Translations under genes and position numbers: made by a program
Shown here: piece by piece, positions 20,506-31,491 of the stretch
Layout of the letters: every line of letters begins with the position of its first letter
How positions within the stretch are numbered: position 1 is the stretch's first letter
Assembly (NCBI GenBank): GCA_018402295.1
Contig: JAGYJI010000004.1
Location: 1-64,000, forward strand
Source: Pontimonas sp.
Lineage (GTDB): Bacteria; Actinomycetota; Actinomycetes; Actinomycetales; Microbacteriaceae
Length of the DNA: 64,000 bases
Reading direction: 5' to 3'
Notes under the pieces: generated by a model
Seen by the model: only the letters and a program-made list of their open reading frames with translations
What the model was told of the DNA's origin: nothing
Databases searched by the model: none

Positions 20506-21318
20506 TTGCACTCCCCTATGCCGTCATCCCGCTCCCCTCGCCGTTCCGGTCGTCGCCACCCCCTGATGGGTGCGCTCCTCCTGGTGATTGGTTTGTTCGT
20601 CACTGGCGGCGCTTATGCCGCGGCCAGCACCGGGATCGCACACGCCCAGGACGCTCCGCTGTCGCAAGAGGCGCTGGTGGAAGAGGGCGAGAAGCTCTTC
20701 CTCGCCAACTGCGCAAGCTGTCACGGTCTGAACTCCGAAGGAACCGTTGCCGGGCCGACGTTAATTGGTGTGGGAGCGCTGTCCGTTGATTTCCAGGTCG
20801 GAACAGGTCGGATGCCGATGGCTGCCTCTGGACCTCAGGCCGAGGTCAAACCGGTCCAATTCACGCAGCCCCAAATCGACGCAATGGCTGCCTGGGTTGC
20901 TTCTCTTGCTCCGGGGCCGGGTATGCCAGACCCGAAGTATTACGCCGGTGATGGCGATGTCGCCAATGGAGCAGAACTATTCCGGATCAACTGCGCCATG
21001 TGTCACAACGTCGCAGGAGCCGGTGGTGCGCTCACCGAAGGTAAGTACGCTCCCCACCTGCGCGACTTGGAGCCCATTCACGTCTACGGCGCCATGGTGA
21101 CTGGTCCCCAAAACATGCCCGTATTTAGTGACATGAATTTGAGTCCCGAAGAGAAGAACGACGTCATTACCTATTTGCGCTACCTCGATGAAAACCCGTC
21201 GGTGGGTGGCTTCTCTCTCGGCAGCTTGGGGCCAGTATCCGAAGGTTTGTTCATTTGGCTCATCGGCCTCGGCGGTCTTATTGCCGTCGCGGTGTGGCTG
21301 ACAGCTCGCTCTAACTAG
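20506..21318 (+). CDS. qcrC: Diheme cytochrome c subunit of cytochrome bc complex
   Basis: Two CxxCH motifs (CASCH, CAMCH) and a C-terminal TM. Confidence 0.93.
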   Translation: MHSPMPSSRSPRRSGRRHPLMGALLLVIGLFVTGGAYAAASTGIAHAQDAPLSQEALVEEGEKLFLANCASCHGLNSEGTVAGPTLIGVGALSVDFQVGTGRMPMAASGPQAEVKPVQFTQPQIDAMAAWVASLAPGPGMPDPKYYAGDGDVANGAELFRINCAMCHNVAGAGGALTEGKYAPHLRDLEPIHVYGAMVTGPQNMPVFSDMNLSPEEKNDVITYLRYLDENPSVGGFSLGSLGPVSEGLFIWLIGLGGLIAVAVWLTARSN

Positions 21319-21341
21319 GTCACAGGGAAAGGGAACGCGCA

Positions 21342-22400
21342 ATGGCACAAAAGCCACCGTCTTCGGATGTCGAGACCTCCGGTCACGACGACGTTGTCGA
21401 CCCTGGCACCGCTGTTGAGCGCTCCACTGCGCCGCAGAATCCTGGCTTAGCTCCCGAGCACCAGCGTGTGACGGACTTGGATGACAAAGAAGCCAAGGGT
21501 ATGGAGCGGCGAATCGCTCTGTTCTTTGTGCTCTCCATCGTGGGAAGCGTGTTTGCTGCCGTTGCCTACGTGATTTTTCCGATCATCCCCGGCGACATGA
21601 GCTCCGTGCGCATGAACAACCTCACAGTGGGCCTGGGTCTTTCTGTCGCTCTCCTCGGTGTGGGCATCGGTGCCGTGCAGTGGGCTAAGGCACTCATGCA
21701 CGGGCACGAGCTCGTCGAGGAGCGTCACCCCACCAGGGGCAGCGACGAGTCCCGCCAAGCGGCTGTCGAAACGTTCCAGCAAGCCAACAAGGAGTCGGGG
21801 TTCACGAGACGTTCCCTCATTCGCAACACCCTCTTTGGTGCGCTTATCGCCACACCAATTCCCGCTGTTGTCCTGTTCCGCGACCTCGCGCCAGCGGCGG
21901 ACCCCATTGAGCTCATGAAGACAACCATGTGGTCAGAGGGTGTGCGCCTCACCCGTGACCCCAGTGGAATCCCCATTAAAGCCTCCGAAGTAACCATCGG
22001 GTCTGCGTTCCACGTCGTTCCCGATGGCTGGAAAGACCTCGAACACGGCAAACTCGAAGAAAAGGCCAAAGCAGCTGTTCTGCTGATGCGTTTGCCCGTC
22101 GATGAGCTCAAAGAAGACCCGGCAAAGACCGACTGGTCCTACCAAGGAATTGTGGCGTATTCCAAGATTTGCACCCACGTGGGATGCCCTGTTGCACTCT
22201 ATGAGCAGCAGACGCATCACCTCCTGTGCCCCTGCCACCAATCTGAGTTTGACGTGGCAAATCACTGTGAAGTTATCTTTGGGCCCGCGGCACGCCCCCT
22301 TCCACAGCTTCCTATCACCATTGATGCGGAAGGATACCTGGTAGCACGAAGTGGTTTCACTGAACCTGTTGGACCGAGTTTCTGGGAGCGTCAACTGTGA
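21342..22400 (+). CDS. qcrA: Rieske iron-sulfur protein of bc complex
   Basis: 'CTHVGCPVALYEQQTHHLLCPCHQSEFD'. Confidence 0.95.
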   Translation: MAQKPPSSDVETSGHDDVVDPGTAVERSTAPQNPGLAPEHQRVTDLDDKEAKGMERRIALFFVLSIVGSVFAAVAYVIFPIIPGDMSSVRMNNLTVGLGLSVALLGVGIGAVQWAKALMHGHELVEERHPTRGSDESRQAAVETFQQANKESGFTRRSLIRNTLFGALIATPIPAVVLFRDLAPAADPIELMKTTMWSEGVRLTRDPSGIPIKASEVTIGSAFHVVPDGWKDLEHGKLEEKAKAAVLLMRLPVDELKEDPAKTDWSYQGIVAYSKICTHVGCPVALYEQQTHHLLCPCHQSEFDVANHCEVIFGPAARPLPQLPITIDAEGYLVARSGFTEPVGPSFWERQL

Positions 22401-24010
22401 GCACAACACTAGAGAGCACACCCCAAGCTGATGTCGGCCGTGGCATGCGGTTTACCAACTGGGCTGCCAACTACGTAGACGAGCGCACCAGCGCCTCCAC
22501 CGCGGTCAAAACGCTCGGTCGCAAAATTTTCCCTGACCACTGGTCCTTCATGCTCGGTGAAGTGGCGCTGTACTCGTTCATCGTCATCCTGATCAGTGGA
22601 ACCTTCCTGACCTTCTACTACGACCCCTCCATGTCCCACGTGCCCTACGAGGGCTCCTACCTGCCCCTCAAGGGCATCGAAATGTCGGTGGCCTACCACA
22701 CCTCACTCGATCTCTCCTTCGACATTCGAGGCGGACTGTTGATGAGGCAGGTCCACCACTGGGCAGCCCTGCTGTTTGTCGCGGCCATCGCGCTGCACAT
22801 GCTTCGGGTGTTCTTCACCGGAGCATTCCGCAAGCCTCGTGAGCTCAACTGGATCGTCGGATTCCTGCTTTTTGTTCTGGCCATGGCCGAGGGTTTCACC
22901 GGCTACAGCCTCCCCGATGACCTGCTGTCCGGAAACGGCCTGCGCATCATCGATGGCATGATCAAAGCCTTCCCCGTGGTCGGCGTGTGGATGTCCTATC
23001 TGTTCTTCGGTGACCAATTCCCCGGAATGGAAGTCATTCCGCGGTTGTATGTGTTGCACATCATGCTGTTGCCCGCAATCCTGATTGCCACTTTGGCCAT
23101 CCACATGGTCCTGTTGGTCGTCAACAAGCACACCCAGTTCGCTGGCCCCGGTCGCACGAACGACAACGTGGTGGGCTCGCCGGTCATGCCGGTGTTTGCC
23201 GCAAAGGCTGGTGGCTTCTTCTTCCTGGTGTTCGGTGTGATCATGCTGATTGCCTCGCTCTTCACCATCAACCCGATATGGAACTACGGGCCCTACGACC
23301 CCTCCCCTGTGTCAGCGGGGACACAACCTGACTGGTATATCGGTTTTGCCGATGGGGCCCTGCGATTGGTCCCGCCGGGCTGGGAGTTTGTGCTCTTTGG
23401 CTACACCTGGGCCATGAACATTCTTGCCCCAACGGTGGTTCTCATTGTGTTCCTCGGCGCCGTCGCCGTGTATCCATTCTTCGAAGCGTGGGTGACGGGC
23501 GATAAGCGCGAGCACCACATCGCGGAGCGCCCCCGAAACGCCCCCACCCGCACGGCTATTGGTGCCACAGGCATCGTGTTCTACGCGGTCCTCTGGGCTG
23601 CAGCGAGCTCCGACCTCATTGCCACGCACTTCAAAATGACGATCGAGGGTGTCATCAACACATTGCAGGTGCTGCTGATTCTGGCCCCTATCGCGGCGTT
23701 CATGATCACCAAGCGCACCTGTCTCGCCCTGCAGCGGAAGGATCGTGAAATCGCGCTCCACGGCTACGAGAGTGGACGGATTGTTCGTTTGCCCGGTGGA
23801 GAATATGTCGAGGTTCACGAACAGCTCGATGACTATGAGCGCTGGAGACTCCTGGACTACAACGAGTACCAGCCCCTCACGGTGCGACCCAACGATGAAG
23901 GTCGAATCACGGTGGGCACCAAGTTGCGAGCGGGAGTATCTCGCTGGTTCTTTGAGGATCGGGTGCTCCCGATCGAGGCTAAAGAGCTCGAAGGCGCCGG
24001 CAAACACTAG
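22397..24010 (+). CDS. qcrB: Cytochrome b subunit
   Basis: 'HHWAALLFVAAIALHMLRVFFTGAFRKPRELNW', 'GYSLPDDLLSG', 'HIMLLPAILIATLAIHM'. Confidence 0.95.
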   Translation: MSTTLESTPQADVGRGMRFTNWAANYVDERTSASTAVKTLGRKIFPDHWSFMLGEVALYSFIVILISGTFLTFYYDPSMSHVPYEGSYLPLKGIEMSVAYHTSLDLSFDIRGGLLMRQVHHWAALLFVAAIALHMLRVFFTGAFRKPRELNWIVGFLLFVLAMAEGFTGYSLPDDLLSGNGLRIIDGMIKAFPVVGVWMSYLFFGDQFPGMEVIPRLYVLHIMLLPAILIATLAIHMVLLVVNKHTQFAGPGRTNDNVVGSPVMPVFAAKAGGFFFLVFGVIMLIASLFTINPIWNYGPYDPSPVSAGTQPDWYIGFADGALRLVPPGWEFVLFGYTWAMNILAPTVVLIVFLGAVAVYPFFEAWVTGDKREHHIAERPRNAPTRTAIGATGIVFYAVLWAAASSDLIATHFKMTIEGVINTLQVLLILAPIAAFMITKRTCLALQRKDREIALHGYESGRIVRLPGGEYVEVHEQLDDYERWRLLDYNEYQPLTVRPNDEGRITVGTKLRAGVSRWFFEDRVLPIEAKELEGAGKH

Positions 24011-24055
24011 CGGTGTGAGCCGGGTTATCGCCGAGCGGTCGATAAACCCTCAGCT

Positions 24056-24532
24056 CTAGAAGAGTCTCCGCATGTATTCGGCCTGCTGGGTGTAGCCGAG
24101 TCGGTCATAGAAGCCCCCTGCACGCCGTGAGGCGACGGTCAACTGGGTGACACCGCCTTCTTCGCAGGCCTGCTCTACGGCTCGGACCAGAGCTGTCCCC
24201 ACTCCCCTGGTCTGAAGGGTGTCATCCACCACAATCTCTTGCAGCTGGGCCGAGGGGCCATTGGTATAGAGCAGGTGAGAGATGGTGGTGAGTGCGTATC
24301 CCGCGATAACGCCGTCAACCTCGGCAACGTGCAGGAGTGACCGGGGGTGATCTGCCAGCACCTGGGGGAAAGTAGTGCGAAAAGCCTCCGCATCCACGGG
24401 CACAGCGTGGCCAAGACGCCCCACCAACGCGAGAATTGCCTCGCTATCGGCTGTGGTAGCGAACCGGATGACGGGGGTACTAGCGGGCAAAATATCCTCG
24501 GTAATACTCGTAGGTCCAACCCACGATACCAA
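24056..24532 (-). CDS. GNAT family N-acetyltransferase
   Basis: 'LQEIVVDDTLQTRGVGTALVRAVEQACEEGG...RAGGFYDRLGY'. Confidence 0.9.
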   Translation of the reverse strand: MVSWVGPTSITEDILPASTPVIRFATTADSEAILALVGRLGHAVPVDAEAFRTTFPQVLADHPRSLLHVAEVDGVIAGYALTTISHLLYTNGPSAQLQEIVVDDTLQTRGVGTALVRAVEQACEEGGVTQLTVASRRAGGFYDRLGYTQQAEYMRRLF

Positions 24533-24896
24533 TCAAGATAAAGGGCACGGCATACAGCGAGACCCAGTAGCCAACGGCGAGGCCGAGGAACGCCACCGCG
24601 GCGCCTCCCGCGAGCATGATGGGCCACCAGCTCCACGGGCTATAAAAGCCGATTTCGGGGTCGCCCTCATCAATCTCGGCATCCAGTCGGTCTTCGGGCA
24701 GGTCTCCGCCCTGGTTCCTCAGTTGAACCTGCAGATAGAAGGCGATAAATATTGTCAGCGCCCCGCTCAGCACAATGGCCAGCGAACCCACCCACTCCAC
24801 GGCACCTGAGTCGATGAGTGACCAGATCGTGTATATGGCGGCCAGGGCAAAGAAATATGCCGTCAGGACCCACAGGAGAGCAATGTTTGTCTTCAT
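24480..24896 (-). CDS. ctaF: Cytochrome c oxidase subunit IV (actinobacterial)
   Basis: Membrane protein with 'PEIGFYSPWSWWPI', next to ctaD. Confidence 0.88.
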   Translation of the reverse strand: MKTNIALLWVLTAYFFALAAIYTIWSLIDSGAVEWVGSLAIVLSGALTIFIAFYLQVQLRNQGGDLPEDRLDAEIDEGDPEIGFYSPWSWWPIMLAGGAAVAFLGLAVGYWVSLYAVPFILIGIVGWTYEYYRGYFAR

Positions 24897-24907
24897 GAGT
24901 TCCTAGC

Positions 24908-26616
24908 CTATTTCGCCGCCTGTGCGGGGGCTTTCTTTTCCCGCTCAATAGCCGGCAGATCGACTTCCGGGTGGTTGAGATCAAAGGCAGGCGACTCTGA
25001 CCGAATCCGAGGAATCGAGGTGAAGTTGTGGCGGGGAGGAGGACACGAGGTTGCCCACTCCAGCGAGCGACCGTAGCCCCACGGGTCGTTCACCGTCACC
25101 TTCTGCCCGTTACGAGCAGTCAGGTAGACGTTGAGGAAGAACGGAATCATCGACAGCGCCAGAAGCACCGATCCCACCGTGGAGAGCTGGTTCATCCAGG
25201 TAAAGCCATCCTCCGGGAGGTAGGTCGCGTAACGCCTGGGCATACCCATGACGCCAAGCCAGTGCTGAATCAGGAACGTCATGTGGAAGCCTACGAACAG
25301 GATCCAGAAGTGCACGTGCCCCAGGGACTCGTTGAGCATTTTCCCGGTGAACTTAGGCCACCAGAAGTAGAAGCCCGCGAACATCGCGAAGACGACTGTT
25401 CCAAACACCACATAGTGGAAGTGAGCCACCACGAAGTAGCTGTCCGAGACGTGGAAATCAAGCGGTGGGGAGGCCAGGATCACACCGGTAAGGCCACCGA
25501 ACACGAAGGAGATGAGGAAGCCCAAAGCAAAGACAATGGGGTCTCAAACGTGACGGAGCCCCGCCACATGGTGCCTATCCAGTTGAATATCTTCACACCG
25601 GTGGGCACCGCTATGAGCATCGTCATCAGAGCAAAGAACGGAAGCAAGACGGAACCCGTTACATACATGTGGTGAGCCCACACGGTCATCGACAGAGCCG
25701 CAATCGCAATCGTCGCGTAGACCAGTGTCTTGTACCCAAAGATCGGCTTACGGCTGAAGACCGGGAAAATCTCCGAGACAATTCCAAAGAAGGGCAAAGC
25801 GATGATGTACACCTCGGGGTGACCAAAGAACCAGAACAGGTGTTGCCAGAGGATGGCCCCACCATTGGCCGCGTCATAGACATGGGAGCCAAACACCCGG
25901 TCGGAGCCCAATGCGAGCATCGCAGCCGCCAACACGGGAAACGCCAACAACACAAGAATTGAGGTGACCAGGGTGTTCCAGGTGAAAATCGGCATACGCC
26001 ACATCGTCATTCCGGGAACGCGCATCGTGATGATGGTGGTGATGAAGTTCACGGCACCCAAAATGGTCCCGAAACCGCTCAAACCCAGACCAAACACCCA
26101 GAGGTTTGCCCCCAGTCCCGGCGAGAACGTCTGACTCGATAGCGGGGCATAAGCAAACCACCCAAAGGCGGCCGCGCCCTGCGGGGTCAGGAACCCGGCA
26201 ACGGCAATGAGCGAACCAAAACTAAAGAACCAGTAGGCAAGGGCGTTCAGACGCGGGAACGCGACATCGGGGGCACCAATTTGCAGGGGCATCAAGACGT
26301 TTGCGAATCCCGCAAAAAGAGGGGTGGCAAACATCAGCAACATGATGGTGCCGTGCATGGTGAAGAGCTGGTTGTACTGCTCCTTGGTGGCCACAATTTC
26401 GAGACCGGGAGCGAAGAGCTGTGCGCGGATGACCAAAGCCATCACCCCGCCGAGCAGGAAGTAGATGAACGACGTGATCAGGTACAGGTACCCAACCTTC
26501 TTGTGGTCGGTGGTGGTAATCCACTCGACGAAGAGGTTTCCCTTGCGGGCAACTCTCGCGTTCGAGAGACCCTGCGGGGTTTCGGTGACTGAGGGACGGG
26601 GGGCCGTAGTTGTCAT
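24908..26616 (-). CDS. ctaD: Cytochrome c oxidase subunit I, frameshifted near 25538
   Basis: '[38 protein letters not shown]', '[22 protein letters not shown]', then '[38 protein letters not shown]' in another frame. Confidence 0.94.
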
Positions 26617-26622
26617 CTGCTG

Positions 26623-27483
26623 CTACTCGCTCTCACTAAATGCGCCGGATCCGGGAAGGTTCTGTAACACGTTTGCCTCAGCGCCCAGGCGTCCCACATT
26701 GCCTTGGGCTCGGAGAGCCTGAATCTGCTGGTTGTATTCCTGCTCTGAGACCACGTGGACCTCGAAGAGCATCAGAGAGTGGTACTCACCACACAGCTCC
26801 GCACACTTGCCCCGGAACACCCCTTCTTCCTGGGGAATGAAATACCAGTAGTTGGTGCGCGCAGGAATCATGTCTTTCTTATAGAGGAAGTCAATGACCC
26901 AAAACGAGTGGATGACGTCACGCGACTCAATCTTGATTTCTACCTTCTGGTCAACCGGAAGGTAAAGCTTGGGGAGGAGCTCGGTGTCCACTCCCCCGCC
27001 AGGAATCTCTTGCCCCTGGATGCCGGAGAGGTAAACGTTTTCGTTCAAGTAGTTGAAGTCCCACGCCCAGCGCTTGCCGTAGACCTCGATCGAGACGTCA
27101 GGCTCTTCGAGCGGGGTTTCGATGATGGTCTGATCCCGCGCAGTGAAGGCAAAGAACCCCAGAACGAGGATGAGGGGAACCACCGTATAGAAGGTCTCAA
27201 TAGGCATGTTGTAGCGCAATTGGGCCGGGAGACCGGTCTGTCCGCGGCGGCGACGGTAGACCACTGACGCCCAGATAATCAGCAGCCAGGTAATCACACC
27301 CACGATGAGTAGGACAATCCAGGACACCACCCACAGATCAATGACCCGGTCGACCTGGTTCGTCAGGCCCCGCTCCGTGGGGAGCCAACCTAGGGCGCTC
27401 TGCGATGTACACCCTGCCAACACAACGGCCAACACAGTCAGAAGTGACGCGCCCTTGAGGCCGCGCTTTAGGGTGTGGCGCAC
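26623..27483 (-). CDS. ctaC: Cytochrome c oxidase subunit II
   Basis: 'CAELCGEYHSLMLFEVHVV' CuA ligands; lipobox-like 'LAGC'. Confidence 0.94.
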   Translation of the reverse strand: MRHTLKRGLKGASLLTVLAVVLAGCTSQSALGWLPTERGLTNQVDRVIDLWVVSWIVLLIVGVITWLLIIWASVVYRRRRGQTGLPAQLRYNMPIETFYTVVPLILVLGFFAFTARDQTIIETPLEEPDVSIEVYGKRWAWDFNYLNENVYLSGIQGQEIPGGGVDTELLPKLYLPVDQKVEIKIESRDVIHSFWVIDFLYKKDMIPARTNYWYFIPQEEGVFRGKCAELCGEYHSLMLFEVHVVSEQEYNQQIQALRAQGNVGRLGAEANVLQNLPGSGAFSESE

Positions 27484-27588
27484 AGGAAACCTTTCACCTC
27501 AGTCAACCAAGCTCTTAGGCCCAAGTGTACGACATCCCCCGTGCGCTCCACTCTCAGAATGGCGCGTGTGGGCGCTTTATTCAGGGGT

Positions 27589-27936
27589 TTAAGAGAAACT
27601 GTCGCCGCAGGCACAGCTGCCCTCGGCGTTGGGGTTATCGATAGTGAACCCCTGCTTCTGGATGGTGTCTTCAAAGTCGACAGTGGCACCCTCAACATAG
27701 GCAGAGCTCATCTTGTCGACCACAAGCTCAACGCCTGAGAAGTCGCGAACAAGGTCATCCTCCATGAGGCGCTCGTCAAAAAACAGCTGGTAAATCAGTC
27801 CGGAGCAGCCCCCGGGCTGGACGGCAACACGGAGCCGCAAGTCATCCCGACCCTCTTGTTCAAGCAGGTTGCGGACCTTGAGAGCAGCCTGATCCGTGAG
27901 CGATACGCCATGGGTTTGATTCAGAGTTTCTGACAT
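27589..27936 (-). CDS. erpA: A-type iron-sulfur cluster insertion protein
   Basis: 'LRLRVAVQPGGCSGLIYQLFFDE...CACGDSFS'. Confidence 0.9.
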   Translation of the reverse strand: MSETLNQTHGVSLTDQAALKVRNLLEQEGRDDLRLRVAVQPGGCSGLIYQLFFDERLMEDDLVRDFSGVELVVDKMSSAYVEGATVDFEDTIQKQGFTIDNPNAEGSCACGDSFS

Positions 27937-28065
27937 TGCCGGGTCCTTTCCGCGGAGCTCTAGTGTAGCTGGCGCATTCTGAAATCAGCTGGACACGCTC
28001 TGGGAAGTGTTGCATCATCTCCCCGCTAATCTGGTGGAACACCGTTCGTTGCAGGAGAGGTACAC

Positions 28066-28608
28066 GTGGCACAGGAACTTTCACCAGGCGATGACGCCGA
28101 GGTTCACGGCAAGGGGCACCCCACTCCTCGACGCAAGGATCGCGAAGCAGAGCTCAAGCGACCTCTGGTGTCCAATAACCGCAAAGAAGCGAGAGCCCGC
28201 CTCACCAAGGAACGTGAGAGAGCCCGCCTGGGTATGGCAAACGGTGAAGAACGGTTCCTCCCGCTGCGCGACAAGGGGCCCCAAAAGAAGTGGGTTCGAG
28301 ACTACGTTGATGCGCGCTGGAACTTTGGTGAGTTCCTCATCCCCATCATGTTTGCCGTCATCATCGCAACTTTTCTCCCGTCGCTGGCAGCTCAGTTCAT
28401 CGCCATCGTCGTGCTCTGGGCATTCTTCTTGGTCACCATCATCGATGCCTTTGTTGTGGGCGCCGGTGTGCGGAAGGGTTTGCGCGCAAAATACGGTGAG
28501 GAGAAAGTGCAAACTGGGGTGCGCTGGTATGCCGCGATGCGGGCATTGCAGATGCGCGGGCTCCGACTGCCCAAAGCGCAGGTCAAGCGAGGAGAGAAGC
28601 CGACCTAG
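28066..28608 (+). CDS. DUF3043-type membrane protein
   Basis: 'GDDAEVHGKGHPTPRRKDREAELKRPLV', 'VRDYVDARWNFGEFLIP'. Confidence 0.8.
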   Translation: MAQELSPGDDAEVHGKGHPTPRRKDREAELKRPLVSNNRKEARARLTKERERARLGMANGEERFLPLRDKGPQKKWVRDYVDARWNFGEFLIPIMFAVIIATFLPSLAAQFIAIVVLWAFFLVTIIDAFVVGAGVRKGLRAKYGEEKVQTGVRWYAAMRALQMRGLRLPKAQVKRGEKPT

Positions 28609-29630
28609 CGGCTGCCGCCCATTTCTTCGAGGACTTTTCTGGCAAAAAACGGCCCCCGATAGACGAACCCGGTATACGCCTGAACCAGGGTGGCACCCTG
28701 CTCCAAGAGGCGTTGCGCATCGTCACCGGTGAAGACCCCGCCGACGCTGATCACGCAGTATTCCCGGGGCAGTGTTTGGCGAATCAGCGTGAGAACCTCG
28801 AGGGAGCGCTGACTCAACGGCTTTCCGGAGAGCCCTCCCTCCCCCATGGCGGAGACATCGCCGGGCGAGGTGGCCAGACCTTCTCGAGAAATTGTGGTGT
28901 TGACCGCGACGATTCCCGCGAGACCCAGATCACACACCAACTCCACCACCTCCGCGATTGCCTCGTCGCCCAGATCCGGCGCAATCTTGACCAGAACCGG
29001 GGTGTCATCAGCGTGCTGAAGCACCGCTGTGAGAATCGGTTCAAGAGACGACCGCTCTTGGAGACCTCGAAGACCCGGGGTGTTCGGGGAACTCACGTTC
29101 ACCACGAGGTAATCCGCATACTGCGCTAGCGCCTTGGTGCAGGCGACATAGTCATCACCAGCCCTATCCTGCGGGGTTGCTTTGTTCTTGCCAATATTGA
29201 CGCCAATCATCGGAAGGGTGCCCCCGCGCGCTCGCACTTTCTTCAGTCGGGCGGCGATCGCCTCCACCCCGTCGTTGTTGAACCCCATGCGGTTAATGAG
29301 TGCGAAATCATCGGGCAGGCGAAAAAGCCTGGGGGTCTCGTTTCCCGGTTGAGGCAGAGGAGTGACTGTCCCGACCTCGACGTGCCCAAAACCCAGGGTG
29401 TGAAATCCCCTGATGGCGACGGCATTCTTATCAAAACCCGCGGCTAGGCCTATCGGGGATTCAAACGCTGCACCCAGGGTCATGACCCGCATCGCCGGGG
29501 AGAGAGCCTTATCAGATCGCAGAACCAGGGAACCCAGGCGGGTGCCAGCAAATCGGACAACGAGCATTCCGAGATGGTGGGTAAATTCCGGATTGAGGCG
29601 CTTAAGTATCGAGAAAAAAGCCTCGTACAT
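28605..29630 (-). CDS. pyrD: Quinone-dependent dihydroorotate dehydrogenase
   Basis: 'SPIGLAAGFDKNAVAIRGFHTLGFGHVEVGTVTPLPQPGNETPRLFRLP', 'VVNVSSPNTPGLRGLQ'. Confidence 0.95.
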   Translation of the reverse strand: MYEAFFSILKRLNPEFTHHLGMLVVRFAGTRLGSLVLRSDKALSPAMRVMTLGAAFESPIGLAAGFDKNAVAIRGFHTLGFGHVEVGTVTPLPQPGNETPRLFRLPDDFALINRMGFNNDGVEAIAARLKKVRARGGTLPMIGVNIGKNKATPQDRAGDDYVACTKALAQYADYLVVNVSSPNTPGLRGLQERSSLEPILTAVLQHADDTPVLVKIAPDLGDEAIAEVVELVCDLGLAGIVAVNTTISREGLATSPGDVSAMGEGGLSGKPLSQRSLEVLTLIRQTLPREYCVISVGGVFTGDDAQRLLEQGATLVQAYTGFVYRGPFFARKVLEEMGGSR

Positions 29631-30097
29631 CAGCCGTCCTCTGCCGACGATGGGCTGGAGCTCCGCAGGGCATCAATGGCCGACTCAAAATCATCCAAGC
29701 TCTCAAACCCTTGATAAACCGAGGCGAAACGGAGGTAGGCAACCTCGTCAAGTTCTCGAAGCGGCTCCAAAATTGCCAGCCCAATCTCGTTGGCGTCGAC
29801 TTGGGAGGCTCCGGTCTGGCGGATTGTCTCCTCAACGCGCTGCGCGAGCTGAGCGAGGTCCTGGTCTGTCACAGGTCGCCCCTGACAGGCCTTCTTCACA
29901 CCTGAGGCGATCTTTTCCCGGGAAAAAGGCTCCGTCACACCACTGCGCTTGATCACGCTCAAACTGGCGGTTTCGAGGGTGGAGAAGCGTCGACCGCATT
30001 CGGGGCACTGTCGGCGACGTCGAATGGAGACCCCGTCATCGCTGGTGCGGGAGTCGATTACACGGCTGTCCGGATGGCGACAAAAAGGGCAATACAT
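29630..30097 (-). CDS. nrdR: Transcriptional repressor NrdR
   Basis: '[42 protein letters not shown]'. Confidence 0.97.
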   Translation of the reverse strand: MYCPFCRHPDSRVIDSRTSDDGVSIRRRRQCPECGRRFSTLETASLSVIKRSGVTEPFSREKIASGVKKACQGRPVTDQDLAQLAQRVEETIRQTGASQVDANEIGLAILEPLRELDEVAYLRFASVYQGFESLDDFESAIDALRSSSPSSAEDG

Positions 30098-30109
30098 GGT
30101 GGCCTAAGC

Positions 30110-31429
30110 CTATAGTTCGCCGGCTTCGACAAAGCGGGTTGTCACGGCATCGCCGTGCGCCGGAAGGTTTTCCGCCCGCGCAAGAGCAACAATCGACTCT
30201 GCTATCTGCCCCAACGCCGCCTTGTCGTATTCCACGACCTGCTGTGAGCGGAGGAAGGTCAGCGGTGATAACCCTGAGGTGAACTTAGCTCCACCGGCGG
30301 TGGGAAGCACGTGATTCGATCCCGCGAGGTAGTCTCCGGCGCTCACCGGAGTGTAATCACCGACAAATATCGCACCCGCATGCCGAACACCCCGGACTAT
30401 CTCATCGGGGTTCTCGACCATGATTTCCAGGTGCTCAGCGGCGAGAGCATTGGCCAGATCAACTGCCTGTGTAAGGGTGTCAACGACCACAATTGCCGAT
30501 TGCTCGCCGCTCAGGGCAGCCGTCACGCGCTCGGCGTGGTGGGTCTGGGCAACCTGGCGCGTAAGCGCTGCCTCCACCCGGGTGGCAAGCTCCATCGACG
30601 TCGTAATCAGCACGGCCGAGGCCAGCTCATCGTGTTCCGCTTGTGAGACAAGGTCCGCGGCGACAAACTCGGGGTGAGCTGTCTCATCGGCGATAATTCC
30701 GATTTCGGTGGGTCCAGCCTCGGAGTCAATCCCGACCTGACCGGTCACCTGCCGTTTTGCTGCGGCGACGTATCTGTTACCTGGCCCGGTAATCACCGAG
30801 ACTGGCTCCAGGTTGATGTCGGGGACACCCCAGGCGAGAGCTGCGATGGCACTTGCCCCACCGAGTGCATACACCTCCGTGATCCCCAAGAGTTCTGCGG
30901 CAGCCAGGATGGTGGGGTGGGGCAACCCCCCGCATTCTTTCTGGGCCGGTGAGACGACGACGATGTCGGGCACACCGGCCGCTTGGGCCGCTACGACGTT
31001 CATGACCACGCTTGAGGGGTACACAGCTTTACCACCGGGGACATAGACACCCGCACGATCGACGGGAACATAGCGGGTCGTCACTGTGCCACCGGCGTTA
31101 TAGGTGGTCGTTGTGGACTGTGGAACGGCGTCCTCTGAGGCAGCACGAACGCGCCGGATTGATTCCTGCAACGCAGCTTTGACGTCTTTGTCCAACCCGG
31201 AGAGCGCTCCCTTGAGGGCCGCAGCGCTCACCCTCAGGTCGGCAACGTCAACACCGTCAAACTCGAGGGCGTGCCGTTTGAGAGCGATGGACCCCTCCTT
31301 GGCAACCTCGCTCATGAGTTCCCCGACCGTGGAATCCACTTCCGCCCTGCCCAGAGTCACTCGCGGGACAAACCCCTGAGCGTTCTTCGCGGTGAGGGCA
31401 ACGCCTCGAAGATCTTCTATCCGAATCAT
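30110..31429 (-). CDS. hisD: Histidinol dehydrogenase
   Basis: 'YVPGGKAVYPSSVVMNVVAAQAAGV', 'ITGPGNRYVAAAKRQVTGQVGIDSEAGPTEIG'. Confidence 0.96.
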   Translation of the reverse strand: MIRIEDLRGVALTAKNAQGFVPRVTLGRAEVDSTVGELMSEVAKEGSIALKRHALEFDGVDVADLRVSAAALKGALSGLDKDVKAALQESIRRVRAASEDAVPQSTTTTYNAGGTVTTRYVPVDRAGVYVPGGKAVYPSSVVMNVVAAQAAGVPDIVVVSPAQKECGGLPHPTILAAAELLGITEVYALGGASAIAALAWGVPDINLEPVSVITGPGNRYVAAAKRQVTGQVGIDSEAGPTEIGIIADETAHPEFVAADLVSQAEHDELASAVLITTSMELATRVEAALTRQVAQTHHAERVTAALSGEQSAIVVVDTLTQAVDLANALAAEHLEIMVENPDEIVRGVRHAGAIFVGDYTPVSAGDYLAGSNHVLPTAGGAKFTSGLSPLTFLRSQQVVEYDKAALGQIAESIVALARAENLPAHGDAVTTRFVEAGEL

Positions 31430-31491
31430 GGCTCCCCCATCGTATCTGGGGTGGGGAATAAACCCGGGGACTCTGGCTTAAGCTAGAGGTG

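Noticed and set aside
28081-28512. 143-aa ORF antisense to the DUF3043 gene
   Set aside because: No recognisable domain and fully covered by a plausible gene on the opposite strand.
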